This document shows, piece by piece, positions 1 through 11,104 of a stretch of 64,000 nucleotides of DNA. The notes below the pieces were generated by a model, which saw nothing but the letters and a program-made list of their open reading frames with translations, was not told the DNA's origin and searched no databases. A program made the position numbers and the translations under genes. Each line of letters starts with the position of its first letter. Within the stretch, counting starts at the first letter, position 1. Location: contig CM035171.1 of assembly GCA_020205615.1 (NCBI GenBank), forward strand, positions 8,306,160 through 8,370,159, written 5' to 3'. Source of the stretch: Panax quinquefolius. Lineage: Eukaryota; Streptophyta; Magnoliopsida; Apiales; Araliaceae.

Positions 1-156
1 TGTATCTTTTGAAGTCGGTTTGAGTCGATGGAGTAGCGATTAGAAAAATCCTTCCACGAATCTCCGATAATAATAACCACTAAGCAAGAAAAGCTACGTG
101 CTTGATCATTTGATTTAGGTTGTTCCCGACTTTGAATAGCTTGATCTTTCTTTGGG

Positions 157-600
157 TCAGCGGATATTCCATGACTTGATACCACGTGCCCAAGGAATGC
201 TACTTCTTCTTGACGAACTCACATTTCTTGACTTGGCATAAAGCTTATATTCACGAAGCTTTTGGAGTGTCGACCTCAAGTGTTGCTCATGATCTTCCAC
301 GGCTTTTGGAATAAATAAGGATGTCATCAATAAAGGCGACCACAAAGTGATCTAAATATTCCTTGAATACTCGGTTCATCATATCCATGAAAGCGGCGGG
401 GAGCATTAGTCGATCGAAAGGACATGACTAGAATTCATAATGCCGTCTGAGAGTTACGGCGAAAATCTTTGGAATGTCGTGGTTCTAATCTTCAATTGGT
501 GATATCCGGACGAAGATCGATCTTTGAAAAGAATTTGGCTCCTTACAATGGTCAAACAGTCATCAATACGTGGCAATGGATACCTATTTTTGATGGTGAC
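157..600 (-). pseudogene. Reverse transcriptase fragment (Ty3/gypsy pol)
   Basis: The minus-strand translation contains the RT catalytic box [10 protein letters not shown] near 305-340, followed by the usual EDHEQHL..TLQKLREYKLYAK stretch toward 200, which is characteristic of Ty3/gypsy RT palm and thumb. The frame is interrupted after about 160 and again upstream of 345, so this is a remnant, cut by the window edge. The same motif order occurs at 55.8 kb in the complete plus-strand element. Confidence 0.85.
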
Positions 601-1498
601 ATGATTGACTCCAGATAATCAATACAAAATCGCATACTCCCATCTTTCTTCTTCACGAATAGAACAGGAGCACCCCGAGGAGAAGTACTAGGGCGAATAA
701 AGCCATGTCTAACAATTCCTGCGGTTGGGTCTTTAACTCACGAAGTTCATAGGAGCCGTTCGATATGGGGCTTTGGAAATAGGTTTTATCTGGGTTTCAA
801 GGTCGATACAAAATTCAATTTCACGCTCTACTGGGGTAGGCGGGGAAGTTCTTGAGAATCGTCGGAAATTTATTAACAATAGAAATATCGTTCAAAAGCG
901 GCGTATTTTTGTTTAAATCGTGACATGAGCTAAGAAAACTTGACATCCGTTTTTTCAATAAGCGAATAGCTTTATGGCTTGAGATGGTAGTGATTGATTT
1001 TAATGGTTTGGTCGTTTGAATTAGCATAATAGGTTGATTAGGAATATGAAAGCTAACAACCTTACGAAAACAATCAATTTTTGCATGATAAGTAGTTAAC
1101 CAATCAATCCACTAGAATCACGTCAAATCAAGTATTTTTAATGAAATAAGATCGACGGGTAATGTGAGGTGCAGATTTGAACCAAACAAGACTTATAAGC
1201 GATGGATGTAATGAAGGTTTCTCCCAGCGGAGTTTCCACGAGATAAGTCAAAGTCTAATTTCTCTCGGTCAAATTTAATCGATGGCGCTAGTAGGAGAAA
1301 TAAAAGAATGGGTAGAAGCAGGTATCAAATAAAGTATAGACTTCATTAGAGTTTATGATAAGCTTACAGTGATGACCTCATTCGGTTCCTTGCTCTTTGG
1401 GAGGTCACAACAAAGCTTCTCCCTTGCCTTCTCTAGGTTTTGAATTTTACGGGATGGCCTTTGGTGCCTCCATCCTAGTTGAATTTGTCTTGATGGCA

Positions 1499-1540
1499 AC
1501 AAAATCGAGCTAAGTGACCTTCTCTTCCACAATTATAACA
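1499..1540 (-). other. gag CCHC zinc knuckle
   Basis: Minus-strand codons read CYNCGREGHLARFC, a perfect CX2CX4HX4C knuckle of retrotransposon nucleocapsid. It sits between gag and the protease region as expected. The equivalent knuckle in the complete element at 54.6 kb has lost its second cysteine. Confidence 0.8.
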
Positions 1541-1773
1541 TGCTTTGGATGGCGTGGCGCGATTTGGTGATGTGTCCTCTCCTCGCATTTGAAGCATATG
1601 ATGGGTGGTCTTTCTCCTTCCTTAACAATGGGTCTTTGGTCTTGGCGTCTTTCCATCATTGTTGAATCTCCTTTTCTTGAAATGTCCATTCTTATTGTTT
1701 TGTACGATTACCACAAAGTGGTTACCATATCGGCTTTATTGATTCCCTCCACGCTTGTTGTCACCGCCGATGA

Positions 1774-2496
1774 CTACTCTCCATTGGTATTATAATTTTT
1801 TTTGCTCTCTTTTAGTTGTGTTGACTCGTTATCGCGTTCCACTAAGCGAGCCCTATTTACAACATCTGAATACAAACCACGGTTTATGAGAAATAAGATG
1901 TTGGCGTATCTCGACTTCAAACCTCTTAAAAACATTAAAGCCATTCTCTCTTCATTATCCACAGTGGGGCCTATGAAACAAGTGATAACTCATGCAAATT
2001 TTGCCTCGTATTGCGACACGGTCGTATTGTTTTGTTCGACTTGATAAACTCCACCTCCTTCGTGTGGCGAATACTTTCGGGAAAGTATTTGTCGTTGAAA
2101 CGACTCTGGAACTTCTCCCAAGATATCTTGATCTGACAATGAGTTGAGTCGTTTCTGGATTTCCCACGATGTCTGCCTGCTCAGCGCATTGACATAAAAG
2201 CGTGAAGGGAACCTTTTGCTCCTCGGAGCATCCCAGACATCAAATATCTTGGTAATCTGCTTTATCCATGCTTCAGCTTGAAGTGGTTTTGGCTCTCCCT
2301 TAAACTCCGGTGGTCCCGGCTCCTTGAATTGTTTAGCGGTGGCCTTGAGAGTTTTCGTGTTTCCACCTACGTTTTGGGCGAGAGTCGCTCTCTCTTTTCT
2401 TTGTTGCATAAATTGCATAAAGCCTCTGAACATTTGATCATTCATCATTTGGTCGGTGTTGTTGTTTGCGTGAGGATTATCGCCTTCACGATGCAC
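1774..2496 (-). pseudogene. gag (Retrotrans_gag) with one frameshift
   Basis: An open minus-strand frame starts with Met at 2496 and runs 168 codons to 1990. It includes the capsid-type segments PPEFKGEPKPLQAEAWIKQI and a C-terminal SQYEAKF motif usual for Ty3/gypsy gag. The capsid reading continues in another frame to 1774 with the NEERMALMFLRGLK segment, so a frameshift lies near 1960-1990. An Asn-rich N terminus precedes the capsid domain. It is the best-preserved gag in the window. The element is otherwise decayed, so activity is unlikely. Confidence 0.82.
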
Positions 2497-2736
2497 ATTA
2501 TCACGATTATTGATATGTGGTGAATCAGCGATCGCTGCGCTCCATTCTTATTCTCAACATTCTCGGATGTCATTTTGAATCTTGCCACAAAACAAAAGGT
2601 TAATTGACATGTAACAAATTATCCTATCTTACGACCAACCAATAAAATAGCACATAAACTTAGGTAGGTCAAATACTTAGCGAAGGTATTCCCGTCTCTC
2701 CCCTCTAGTACTATTCTCACATCTTAGCCGGGATCA

Positions 2737-2757
2737 TATCCTAGCTACGATACCAAT
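2737..2757 (-). other. Primer-binding site (initiator Met tRNA type)
   Basis: On the minus strand, directly after the LTR terminus, the sequence reads TTGGTATCGTAGCTAGGAT, matching the TGGTATCAGAGC core used by many plant LTR elements (complement of the tRNA-iMet 3' end) apart from one change and a 1 bp offset. It fixes the LTR border at 2757/2758. Confidence 0.75.
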
Positions 2758-3854
2758 TGTGGCGCCCCCAAAATTAGGTATACATCACCCATCTTGGGTG
2801 CGCCACTTCGTAGTGCAAAATTTAAATACTGACTTATTAACATAAGCGTAGTATGCAATCGACATAAAGCGTGAGTTTAAATACAAATATAAATCTACTA
2901 GATATTATACAAACTCTCAAAAAAAAAAGTCCTCATTACAATTATTATCACACTTTATTTCACGAAATAGTGAGGACTACTAATCTTATCTTGGGACCAT
3001 CACTCGTTTCCCAGACTAGTCCCGGCTATATTCTCATTTCACGAAGAGAAACGGTGAAAGAAAGGGTGAGCTCAACTAGCCCGATGAAATATTATGACTA
3101 AGATAATGCGAAATAAATTATCAATAGTCTTGACAATGTTAAAGCGATAAAATACAATAAACAACCGGTTTAAGCTGCGGTGAATATCATGATCCATTAA
3201 AAAGTCAGTAGAAAATAAAATCTACTATCTTTTAGGTTTTAAAGGTTTTTCATCATTTTTTATAAATTTGAGACTCGACTTTAATAAATATTCCACATCA
3301 TCGAATCACCCACACTTTTCTGACGAGGATATTCTTTAGTATCGCGACCACAATTATTCATGCACTACGGGCCAGAATATTTATGTATTCATTAATGGTC
3401 ATGATCATGCCAACAAGCGTCCATCGATACTGCTCTCTGACCCTTTGAGGATTTTTATCACATCATTTGTAACATTACGATTAAATGATTACACAGAATA
3501 GTCTCTGGTCATAATCATACCAAGTCCATCATACCTTCTGAGGCCACGAGATGACTTTCAAAAAATATAAACATGAGGATGATGACAATGATATAAGAAT
3601 TCAATAAAACAAGTTCAAAAATTATTTTATCCGAGAATTATTAACGTCAAATTATCGACATGATCTTGTTTTTGTAGAGTAAAATTCAAGAATGATCGGA
3701 AGAATATTTCCATGAAAGATCTTTGGATGAAGCGCTTGAATATCGAGGATATTCCACTAATTTCATGGAGTATAAGAAGTCAAAGTTTTAACCAATTGGG
3801 TATAATAAAGAATGGAATAACAAAAGAAATCACCGTAAATGCGATGAGGCCTTG

Positions 3855-4210
3855 CATACGAGTTATTCAACGAGAATAATAAATAACGGAACCGGTCCGG
3901 CGTAAAAACGCATGCAAAGCGGGATGTTCAACGAGAATAATAAAGAATGGAACCGAGTCCGGTGTAAAACACACACAATGGGATGTTCCAACGAGAATAA
4001 TAATAAAGAGTCGGAACCGAGAATGTTCCGAATAATAAAAACCTGAACGAGCGGATGTTCCAGCGATGTTCAATAATAATAATAAAGAGCGGAACCGGTC
4101 GGTGTAAAACACTGCAGACGAGGATGTTCAATGAGAATAATAGAAGAATGTCACCAAGTATAGGGTAAACCACGTATATCTGAGTTATTCAATGAAATAA
4201 TAAGCGATGG
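3855..4210 (-). repeat. LTR-internal tandem repeat, ~55-65 bp units
   Basis: Five to six imperfect units share the core GATGTTCCAACGAGAATAAT, then a GGAACCG..GTAAAACAC segment. Homologous arrays lie at 12960-13370 (plus strand) and 24100-24410 (minus strand) in the other LTRs of this subfamily. Units differ by many indels. No coding role is visible, although the repeats keep some frames open. Confidence 0.7.
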
Positions 4211-4534
4211 AATAACAACAGTTCTCTTCATGAATAAGAAAGAATAACACCCCTTACATTTTGGTAGGAGATTGAATCTTTATGACGATGTAGTAACAAA
4301 ATACTCTTCTTCTTTCTCTCTTATTCTCTCTATACTTTCTCTCTCTCTAAGCTTGAATGAATTAAGTGAAAATAATGAAGCCCTAGGCCTCTATTTATAG
4401 AAGATTTCTATCTTAGCACTCTTTGTGAAAAAGCGAGTGGCTGAAAAGATGTGAAAAGTGGCTTGGCGACTAATGATGTGAAAAGAAAAAGTGGTTTGGC
4501 CTTTGTAATGTGAAGCGACAAGTGGTTCGGCGTC

Positions 4535-4740
4535 TGGTAAAGGTAATTACTATTAACGAAGGTAAATACTATTGAAGGTAAAGGTAAATACTATTCATTG
4601 AGGGTAATTACTATTGGAAGGTAATTCTACTATTAGAGGTAATTACTATTGACGAAGGTAATTACTATTCACAAGGTAATTACTATTGACGAAGGTAATT
4701 TACTATGATGATATGGAAGGTAAATACTATTACCGAAGAG
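4535..4740. repeat. Short tandem repeat GGTAATTACTATTGACGAA
   Basis: About ten imperfect 18-22 bp units alternate between GGTAATTACTATT and GGTAAATACTATT. The same array occurs at 24725-24955 in the solo LTR at 23051-25582, so it is part of the LTR and not a chance microsatellite. Confidence 0.7.
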
Positions 4741-5454
4741 ACTCTTAGATGATGACATATGAGCCCCCATAAAATAATCAAACTTACCACAAATCATTTT
4801 TTTTTATCAACACATATTTAATCTTTCAACAATTATTAATCATTTATAACTTGTCGTCTCGATTATTGATTTAATCTTATAACATATTATCTGAGATGAT
4901 CTTGTGTGATAATTGAATCAATAATATAAGAGATATGATCGGCAATTCTTGTAGCAATAATTGAGCATAAATGGTGACTTCTCACGTAAGCATCGATAAT
5001 CAATCTGGTGTCTTCTTATGCGACCACAGCGTATTATTCTGTACTTTTACCATAGGGTAGTTCAGCGGTTTTAACGGTAACACCTCCGTAGTTATTTTTA
5101 TAAAATATTTTTGTCGTTTTCTCGATCAAATATGAATAATTAATATACCATTGATTGGTAGTCCACTAACAAAAAGATTGAGCCAAACGAATATTTTATA
5201 ACAACTTTGTACTTTGAATATTCCCACAACTATAACAAATCAAATTTATTCCATATATTCAAAAAAATATTAATAGAAAAATTCATATTTATATAACAAC
5301 TTCACGCTTAAGCAATAGTACTTTACTTTAGCAAATATTTATAAATATTACCTGACTATAATTGATTATATCAAATTTATTCCATAATATATTGAAAATA
5401 ATATTTATAGAAAAATTCATCTTTATTTATAAAAATCTTTAGTTGGGGTCTTAG

Positions 5455-6677
5455 AAAGTTTTTCCAAATTCCAAACAGAAATTGATTTTTTTCTACAAAA
5501 GAATCCTCAAACGGGCAATTTTCAAAAATGGAAAAAACGTTTTTGTAATAAAAATCAAATTTCAAAAAGAACTTGAACTTCAATAATTCACAATAAATAG
5601 CTCTTTTATCAGAAAATTCGACACACAAATTCAATTCTCTATGCGAAGAAAGTTTTTAAATTCAAACAGAAATTGACCGAATCATTTAATGCCAATTTGG
5701 TCGAAAATACTCTTCCTCCATCGTGCCACAAAAAATATACTCATCCTCATATCCTCATATATCCCATTCATTGTAAAAATATCACCATTATTATATTATT
5801 AAAATATAATAATATATTTAAATGAATTATTTTATCGAGAAAAGATAAAATTTCAATTTTCAACAATTGTCACTTTAAAAAATTTTCTCCATCTATATCC
5901 ACATAAAATCAATATTTTCCTCATCATATAAATTAATAATTAATTATTCACAAATAATATTACTGAGAATCGCAATCTTGTGACTTGGTAGTTCGGAAAG
6001 AGGGCTTTCCAATAAGAATTTCTCCTTCTTGGTAGCCAATTGATTAGGTGACCAAACCTCTCCTTAGGCAGAACTTTCTAGACATTGCCAATAATGTTAT
6101 CTAATAATATTATTCGGATAATATGAATTATTGCTTCGATAATGGAAAATCTTGTGTAATGACAATTTATTGAAACAACGATAATATAAAATATCAATGC
6201 GTGAATTATTGAATCAATAAAATAAAATCTTTGAGCAATTAATTCACGTAACCATTATTGAGTAGTGCCTTCTTACGTAAGAATCAATAATTGGTGCAAT
6301 ACCGGTGTCTTCTTGTTCAACAACGCGCGATTAGTGTGTTTTAACCACCGGGTATTCCAACAATGATAATTGGTAACAACTACGCCAAGTTATTTATAAA
6401 AACTTATATTTGTCTTTTCTTCATCCAATCGCTTTCGGTTATGGGGCCCACAAAAGATACAAAACTGTAAATACGAATATTTCCCGAAGCGATTTAATAT
6501 TCCACGACCAAACGAATATTCCCTAATAATAATGAATATTTTATAACCACTTGCTTATTCAAAATATTTGCGTATTTTACCCATAACTATCTACATTAAT
6601 CAAATCAACCCTTACTATTTCAAAATAATAAATAGAAGAAAAATAAATTTCATTTATTAATAATTTGGGGTCTTACA
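5455..6677 (-). mobile_element. Partial second LTR (5' ~1.2 kb), minus strand
   Basis: The minus strand starts TGTAAGACCCCAAA at 6677 and follows the first ~1.2 kb of the LTR type seen complete at 50671-53410 (same blocks: GGCAATGTCTAGAAAGTT, the two-part AATAATTCATATTAT segment, and the GAATTGAATTT block). It stops where the other LTR begins at 5454. A partial duplication of an AAGTTTTTCCAAATTC-like segment (5455 and 5651) marks a local rearrangement. Confidence 0.65.
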
Positions 6678-8890
6678 TGTTAGATGCTGAATTCAGATGG
6701 TCAAGGTGGGCTAAGAAAATTTTTATATATATATTATTATTATATTAAATTTTCTACTTTGGTGTTCTAAGTAATTTCCCTTAAATAGGTGCTTAGGTTA
6801 GAAATGAAAATCACACCAGAAACTGAAGTTTTCTCTCTATTTCTCTCTCTATATTATAGATTGTATTCTTGTGAGTATTTTGATATCTTAAGTGTTGCTT
6901 TATCTGATGCAAGTTCGTTCAAATCGTTATTCCAATGTAAGTATTGCTCTTTTGAGGTAAGGGATATTGTCGTTAGTATGTAAGGGTTATTATGTTTTCC
7001 AATTTTGAAATTTTTCTAAACCTTCAAAAATTCTGGAAAAATTTGAAATGATAATTTGATGAGTTTTGTTGATTGTGTCCAAAAATGGCGATTTTTGGAT
7101 GTATAGATTAAGAGTTATGGATTTTATGAGAAAAGATTATTTTAAAAGTAACCGCTTATAACTCCTTATGATTAACTCCAAAATTGATGAAAGTTTTATT
7201 GGGAGTACATCTATATAATATCAGTATACTCTGTGAACTTTGAAATTTTTGGATAAAAGTACAATTTATGATAAATGTCTGAATATTCGGTGGTTTTGGC
7301 CATGTGAAAAATAGTAAATGAATTTTAAAAATTTCGAGAAAAATATATGTTCAATATGGAACTATATTATGCTAAATCCCAGAAAAGAAATATTTTTAGA
7401 ACTGATTTGGTATTTTTCGTGAAAATGGTCTAGTTATGAGTAGATGAATTAAATAGGTTATGTGAAGTAAGAAAATTAGAAAATATGATTTTATGGCTTG
7501 AGAATCATATATGAGGTATATGCAGATTTTTGATGAGGGTTTTGGTTATTGGTGATGAAATCTTATGAGTTTTGCATTTTAGGATGATTAAATGTATTTA
7601 TTAGTAAAGTGTAAACAATTAAAATAAATTGTTTATAAGTTTAAGAAATGATTAAAATATTGTGGTAGTATTAATAATATTAGATTATGAGATTATTAAG
7701 TGATTTATAACATTTTGATTAAGGTGTTATGAGATCATTGATTTATGAATCTTACTCTTGAGATTAAATCGATATGTTGATTATATTGTTTTTATTATCA
7801 TATATAACATTCTTATAACCCTAATGATGATATTTCTCTTTGACTTGAGTGTAAAGATGGGTAGATTATTGGTATGATCGTGACTATAGGTTCTCTTTGG
7901 CTAGTAGTGCAAAGTTGAATTGTTGACTGGTATGATCATGAGCATTGAATTTATAATTGAATATCTTTAGCTTAAGTGCAAAGGTGAATTGATCAACATA
8001 TATGGTTATAATTATGGTTTATATAAATTCTGAAATGATTATGTATTTCTTTGAGATATGAATATCTTTGGCCTGTAGTGCAAAGATCAATTATTGATGA
8101 ATATCTTTGGTCCGTAGTGCAAAGATGACATTTTGTTGAATATCTTTGGCCCGTAGTGCAAAGATGAATTATTGATGAATATCTTTGGCTCGTAATGCAA
8201 AGATGACTTGTTGTTGAATATCTTGGGCCTGTAGTGCAAAGATGAATTGTTGATGAATATATTTGGCCTGTAGTGTAAATATGAACTGTTGAGGAATATC
8301 TTTGGCCTGTAGTGCAAAGATGAATTGTTGATGAATATCTTTGGCCCGTAGTGCAAAGATGGTCTGTTGATGAATATCTTTGGCCCGTAGTGCAAAGATG
8401 AATTTATTAGTATGATTATGAACATGAACTGTGATTTGGTATAACCATGATCTTTGATGTTTCAGGTGATGAAAATTATCTTTGTCCTGGATGAGAAAAG
8501 GAATTTAGAACAACAATTACGATTATGAGTTATATATGTGATTGTGGATAGGAATTGTTGATTAATGTTACAGGGATAAAACATTGTTGATGAACTTTTA
8601 ACATAGAGAAGATAATAGATTTTATGGTCTATTTGACTCTTCTAATGGATTGCTCGTTCCGCTGCAACTATGGTTGAAAAGTTTTATCATCTACCATATG
8701 TTCTAAATCTCTGATTTATTATTGTTGAAGGCTATTGATAATTTATTTATCTTTAGTCATGATATTCTTTACTGATCTAGTTGTGCTTACCCTTTTGCTT
8801 CACAATTCCTTTCAGGTAATAAAAGTGTAGCTGGGTCGAGCGGGGGATAACAAGGGAATAGAATGGTAGTCTATAGATGTTGAGGGTGAG
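6678..8890 (+). mobile_element. LTR segment, plus strand, second subfamily
   Basis: This resembles the 3' part of the LTR running from 61.6 kb to the window end: shared blocks include CTATAAATAG-like leader sequence, AAAATCACACC, TCTCTCTATATTAT, TTCTTGTGAGTATTTTGA, and the AAATTTGAAATGATAATTTG block. A 39 bp tandem array lies within it. No gene is visible in it; the frames that stay open are short and uninformative. Confidence 0.7.
8060..8402. repeat. 39 bp tandem repeat with built-in hairpin
   Basis: Nine units start near 8060 with a ~39 bp period. Each contains ATCTTTG, a ~10 bp loop GCCCGTAGTG, and CAAAGAT, a perfect 7 bp inverted repeat. The spacer GAATTGTTGATGA varies. The minus-strand translation gives a 13-residue repeat (SSLHYGPKIFINN), which is a by-product of the DNA period. 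Related units occur at 11781-11890, 16760-16900, 52715-52865, 60210-60405 and 63104-63535. Confidence 0.85.
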
Positions 8891-9136
8891 GTGAATTTAA
8901 CTTGGAAGGGTGTTTTGCCACTACCATACAAGATATCTAATGACATACAACCTCGTGTCATCATAAGACATGGTTGTGCTCATCCACTTGCTGAGTATAT
9001 TTACAAGCACTACCTATATAATCTTGGTGTTTGTTTGGAGTATAATACCCAATTAGAGACAGTGGAGATAATGATATGTCAAGAGAAGACTCGCCATTGG
9101 GAAGAATATGATAGTAATCTTCTCATTTTTCTTTGA
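8891..9136 (+). CDS. Orphan 81-codon reading frame inside LTR-like sequence
   Basis: The frame begins MNLTWKGVLPLPYKI and ends EEYDSNLLIFL. Its composition is more protein-like than its surroundings (balanced residues, no low complexity), but I do not recognise a family. The segment of about 400 bp (8890-9290) interrupts the usual order of the LTR: GGGGATAACAAGGGAATAG lies to its left and the LTR 3' end block GTATTTAAACTCACA lies to its right. It could be a captured gene fragment, part of this LTR subfamily, or chance. No promoter or intron is evident. Confidence 0.3.
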   Translation: MNLTWKGVLPLPYKISNDIQPRVIIRHGCAHPLAEYIYKHYLYNLGVCLEYNTQLETVEIMICQEKTRHWEEYDSNLLIFL

Positions 9137-9830
9137 GGTCTATTGGGTCAACCAAGGATAATTCTGTGGTCATATGATATCTATCATAACCTAGAAGCAT
9201 GGCCTCCCATGTACGAAGGTTTCCTTGCGCACTTCCCAAAGATTTTAATTTCTAAAACATTTTTCGACTATACCTTTATGTAAGGTGTCATTATGAGGTG
9301 TTGTCCACGGTTGGGATATGAGTCACAGTTGGTATATATTTGTATTTAAACTCACAATTTAAGTGTTGTCGTATCTTGCACGACAATCGTATTAATAAAG
9401 TTGTAATTATTTTTTGTACCATGTATTTGACGAATTCAAAGTAACCAAACCCTAAAGTTAATCATTGTCATATCAAGCCATAAGTAAAGAGCCCCGAACC
9501 TTTCGTTGTTGACTTCCTTGTGTGGAATGCACCAAGCCGGACTTTACTGTGGCGCATACATCGTGAATGAAGATGGCAAGTTTATAGGTATCATTGTGAG
9601 GTGCTATCTCTAGGTTAAGGGATAGAAGTCACAGTTGGTATCAATGTGACGTACTATCCAAGTCTTGGAGGAGAGTCCACGCTTTGAATGATATTTCTAT
9701 TATTAATAAATTTCTGGCGTATTCTTGAAGACTTCTAGCCTACCCTAGAACGTGAAATCGAATTTTGTATTGACCCCAAAGACAAAAACCCATTTCTTAA
9801 ACCCTCAAATATTTCTTCAACTAAAGGATC
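9137..9830 (+). mobile_element. LTR 3' end plus short Ty3/gypsy pol fragment
   Basis: The LTR terminal block (TTTGTATTTAAACTCACA, ATAAAGTTGTAATTATT, GTACCATGTATT) runs to about 9435. Then follow fragments resembling the linker before RT: AAACCCTAAAGTTAATCATT at 9448 matches the linker of the other copies, and 9690-9800 resembles the segment preceding RT (PISxx-type). A GGT..CATT.TGAGGTG..TCACAGTTGGTAT block appears twice (9287 and 9592). This looks like an internally deleted element. Confidence 0.5.
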
Positions 9831-11104
9831 ATTTACGAGGATTATGATGAAAGTCATAATAAAAGCATTGGACTAATGAAAATCATGGGTATATGAAGTA
9901 TTAGTAAGTGTTATGATGAGTTATGTTGGTTATTATGTGAAAACATGAAAGTTTCTTAGAAATCACAAAGAGTTGAAAATCAGATTTTGGTGAAAAACGT
10001 AACATGAAATTCAATTGACCATATCTCCTATTATATTTTGAATTTTTGAGTGTGGTCAAGTCCTAGAGTTAGATCTATGAGTTACCTAACTAATCCAAGT
10101 GAAATTACTGGAAAAGGTGTTGTAGATTTTTGTGTGGACTGATTTTAGCAAAGGAGTGCAAAGCTGCAAAAATCGAAAAAGCTGCTGCCATGATTTTAGA
10201 AGGGCTGTTTCGGCCACTTAAATTATGAGAAAAATTCTGGCCTTTTGGGACATGAAAGTATATGGTATAAAGTACCTCCTGTCCAAAAATGAGCTCATTC
10301 TGACTTAAAATGAGCAAGTTATGACAATTTCAATATTTAGGTTTTTCCGACGAAAAACGCTATAACCGGAGTTCTACAATTCCGATGACCATGAAATTTA
10401 AACTGGAGGCTCACATTAACATGTGTAAAGTCCTGCCAAGAGTTGGGAATTTTTGGAGTTAAACTTGAGGTAGCTAATTTCTTAAGGAAATAATTAGAAA
10501 TTGATTTTTGAAAAATAGTAAATGAATTTTTAAAATTCCGAGAAAAATATATTTTTATTATGGGACTATATTATGCTAAATCCCAGAAAAGAAATATTTT
10601 TGGCACTGATTTGGTATTTTTCATGAAAATAGTTTAGTTACGAACATATGAGTTAAATATGTTATGTGAAGTAACAAAGTTGGAAATAGGATTTTATGGC
10701 TAGAGAATCCTATATAGAGTATATGCATATTTTTTGATGAGGGATTTGATAATTGGTGATGATATCTTATGAGTATGATATTTTTGAATGATTAAATGCA
10801 TTATATGGTAAAGCGTAAACAATTGAGATAAATTGTTTATAAATTTAAGAAGTGATTAAAATATTGTTATAATATTAATGATATTAGATTATGAGATTAT
10901 TAAGTGATTGATAACATGGGAATATTCTTGAATCCTGGATAAATTATATTATAAATGTTTAATATTTATCCTTTATCTCATTTGATTGATTCTTTATATC
11001 ATTATCCTCATGTTTATATTATGTTAAAAGTCATCTGTGGCCTGTAGTGCATAGATGGACTTGGTATGATTATGACCAGGGATTGTTCGGTATAATCATA
11101 ACCG
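9831..11104 (+). mobile_element. LTR-like segment, plus strand
   Basis: The part from about 10500 to 10920 repeats the sequence at 7300-7720 (GAAAAATAGTAAATGAATTT, AAATCCCAGAAAAGAAATAT, ATTAAATGCATT-type blocks) with scattered differences. 9940-10490 shows no gene. The stretch leads directly into the 57 bp array. Confidence 0.6.

Larger units (their letters stand above)
1..2757 (-). mobile_element. Ty3/gypsy retrotransposon internal region, 5' part, decayed
   Basis: Read on the minus strand from 2757 down, this stretch carries in order a primer-binding site, gag, a CCHC zinc knuckle, the protease-to-RT linker (around 820-1110) and the start of reverse transcriptase, which runs off the left edge of the window. 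That order is typical of Ty3/gypsy elements. Reading frames are broken many times by small indels and no full polyprotein is open. The 5' LTR lies immediately to the right (2758-5454). The protease active-site region between about 1110 and 1400 is too degraded for me to place the catalytic Asp. Compared with the complete copy at 50.7-60.9 kb, it is the same broad type in the opposite orientation. Confidence 0.85.
2758..5454 (-). mobile_element. 5' LTR of the minus-strand Ty3/gypsy element (~2.7 kb)
   Basis: On the minus strand the LTR begins with a TCTAAGACCCCAAC terminus near 5454 (TG changed to TC) and ends GGGGCGCCACA next to the primer-binding site. The same ends bound the LTRs at 11993, 14699, 23051, 50671 and 58150. 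The body contains two tandem-repeat arrays, AT-rich spacers, and a TATA-like stretch with the run CTCTATTTATAGAAG near 4390. At ~2.7 kb it is a long LTR for plants, as seen in Tekay/Del-type chromoviruses. Confidence 0.8.

Noticed and set aside
3855..4210. Regularly spaced repeats considered as a CRISPR array
   Set aside because: The genome is plant nuclear, units are imperfect with no unique spacers, and no cas genes occur.
8087..8425. Repeat protein with the SSLHYGPKIFINN period; also similar frames at 11014-11917 and 63153-63654
   Set aside because: The period of the DNA repeat is a multiple of three, so frames stay open by chance. Units with indels break them and there is no conserved start.
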